Source: GCA-016432345 sp964544105
GTDB taxonomy: Bacteria > Patescibacteriota > Microgenomatia > Levybacterales > UBA12049
Assembly: GCA_964544105.1 (NCBI GenBank)
Contig: CAZIZQ010000021.1
Location: 1-19,726 of the forward strand
Length of the DNA stretch: 19,726 nt
Direction of reading: 5' to 3'
Below, in pieces: positions 19,658 through 19,726 of this stretch (the first letter of the stretch is position 1; every line of letters starts with the position of its first letter). The notes under the pieces were generated by a model, which was given only the letters and a program-made list of their open reading frames with translations, ran no database searches and had not been told where the DNA came from. The translations under genes and the position numbers were made by a program.

Positions 19658-19726
19658 TATTTGAAAACGGCTGGAGGATTTTCCTCTACAATTTCATCGG
19701 ATTTGAGGTATCTCGTCCGCCTTACG

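Overview
The window looks like a contig from a small-genomed Patescibacteria (Candidate Phyla Radiation) bacterium, most likely a Microgenomates relative. This is inferred from gene content: DUF5667 surface proteins, a DUF5674-like protein, one isolated amino-acid enzyme, ATGA-coupled genes, and a 16S 5' end that differs from the universal 27F primer site. The genetic code looks standard, because TGA is used as the stop of several clearly complete genes.

Layout. The left edge holds the 5' end of a 16S rRNA on the minus strand, with a near-consensus promoter and a highly structured leader. Next come a DUF5667 protein (minus), an unrecognised 118-aa ORF that ends in a palindrome, and a DUF3800 gene broken by one in-frame TGA. 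At 2.4-4.2 kb there is a minus-strand group: a small hypothetical gene, a TrmH/SpoU methyltransferase and a second DUF5667 protein. At 4.2-8.0 kb, on the plus strand, are a lipoprotein-like protein, a YdjM-like membrane protein, homoserine dehydrogenase and a class-A beta-lactamase-like protein. At 8.0-8.8 kb is a MntA-HepT toxin-antitoxin pair. It converges on a minus-strand operon, topA - DUF5674-like - small RX4H protein. Then come mreB-mreC-mreD (minus, with a 16-N assembly gap in mreC), a large O-antigen-ligase-like protein with TPRs (plus), an AbiEii-type nucleotidyltransferase with a 62-aa partner (minus), def and fmt (plus), rpmB (minus) and an M50 protease (plus). The right edge has a consensus-like promoter with a boxA-like motif.

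Gene logic. The housekeeping genes cover translation start and maturation (def, fmt, L28, TrmH-like), DNA topology (topA), cell shape and envelope (mreBCD, O-antigen ligase, beta-lactamase-like, DUF5667, M50 protease). Between them sit accessory cassettes: two toxin-antitoxin-like modules, one further candidate pair, and a decayed DUF3800 gene.

The most unusual signal is a set of heptanucleotide repeats and short palindromes. Exactly four copies of a different 7-bp unit lie inside trmH, mreB and the O-antigen ligase gene, and fmt carries a fourth array split by a palindrome. Long inverted heptad arrays fill the mreB 5' leader and the fmt-rpmB gap. In-frame palindromes sit in topA and fmt, and a 69-bp inverted-repeat element appears to supply the ribosome-binding site of fmt. 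A second signal is promoter placement: in five genes a -10-like hexamer lies exactly 6 nt before the start codon, which points to leaderless mRNAs.
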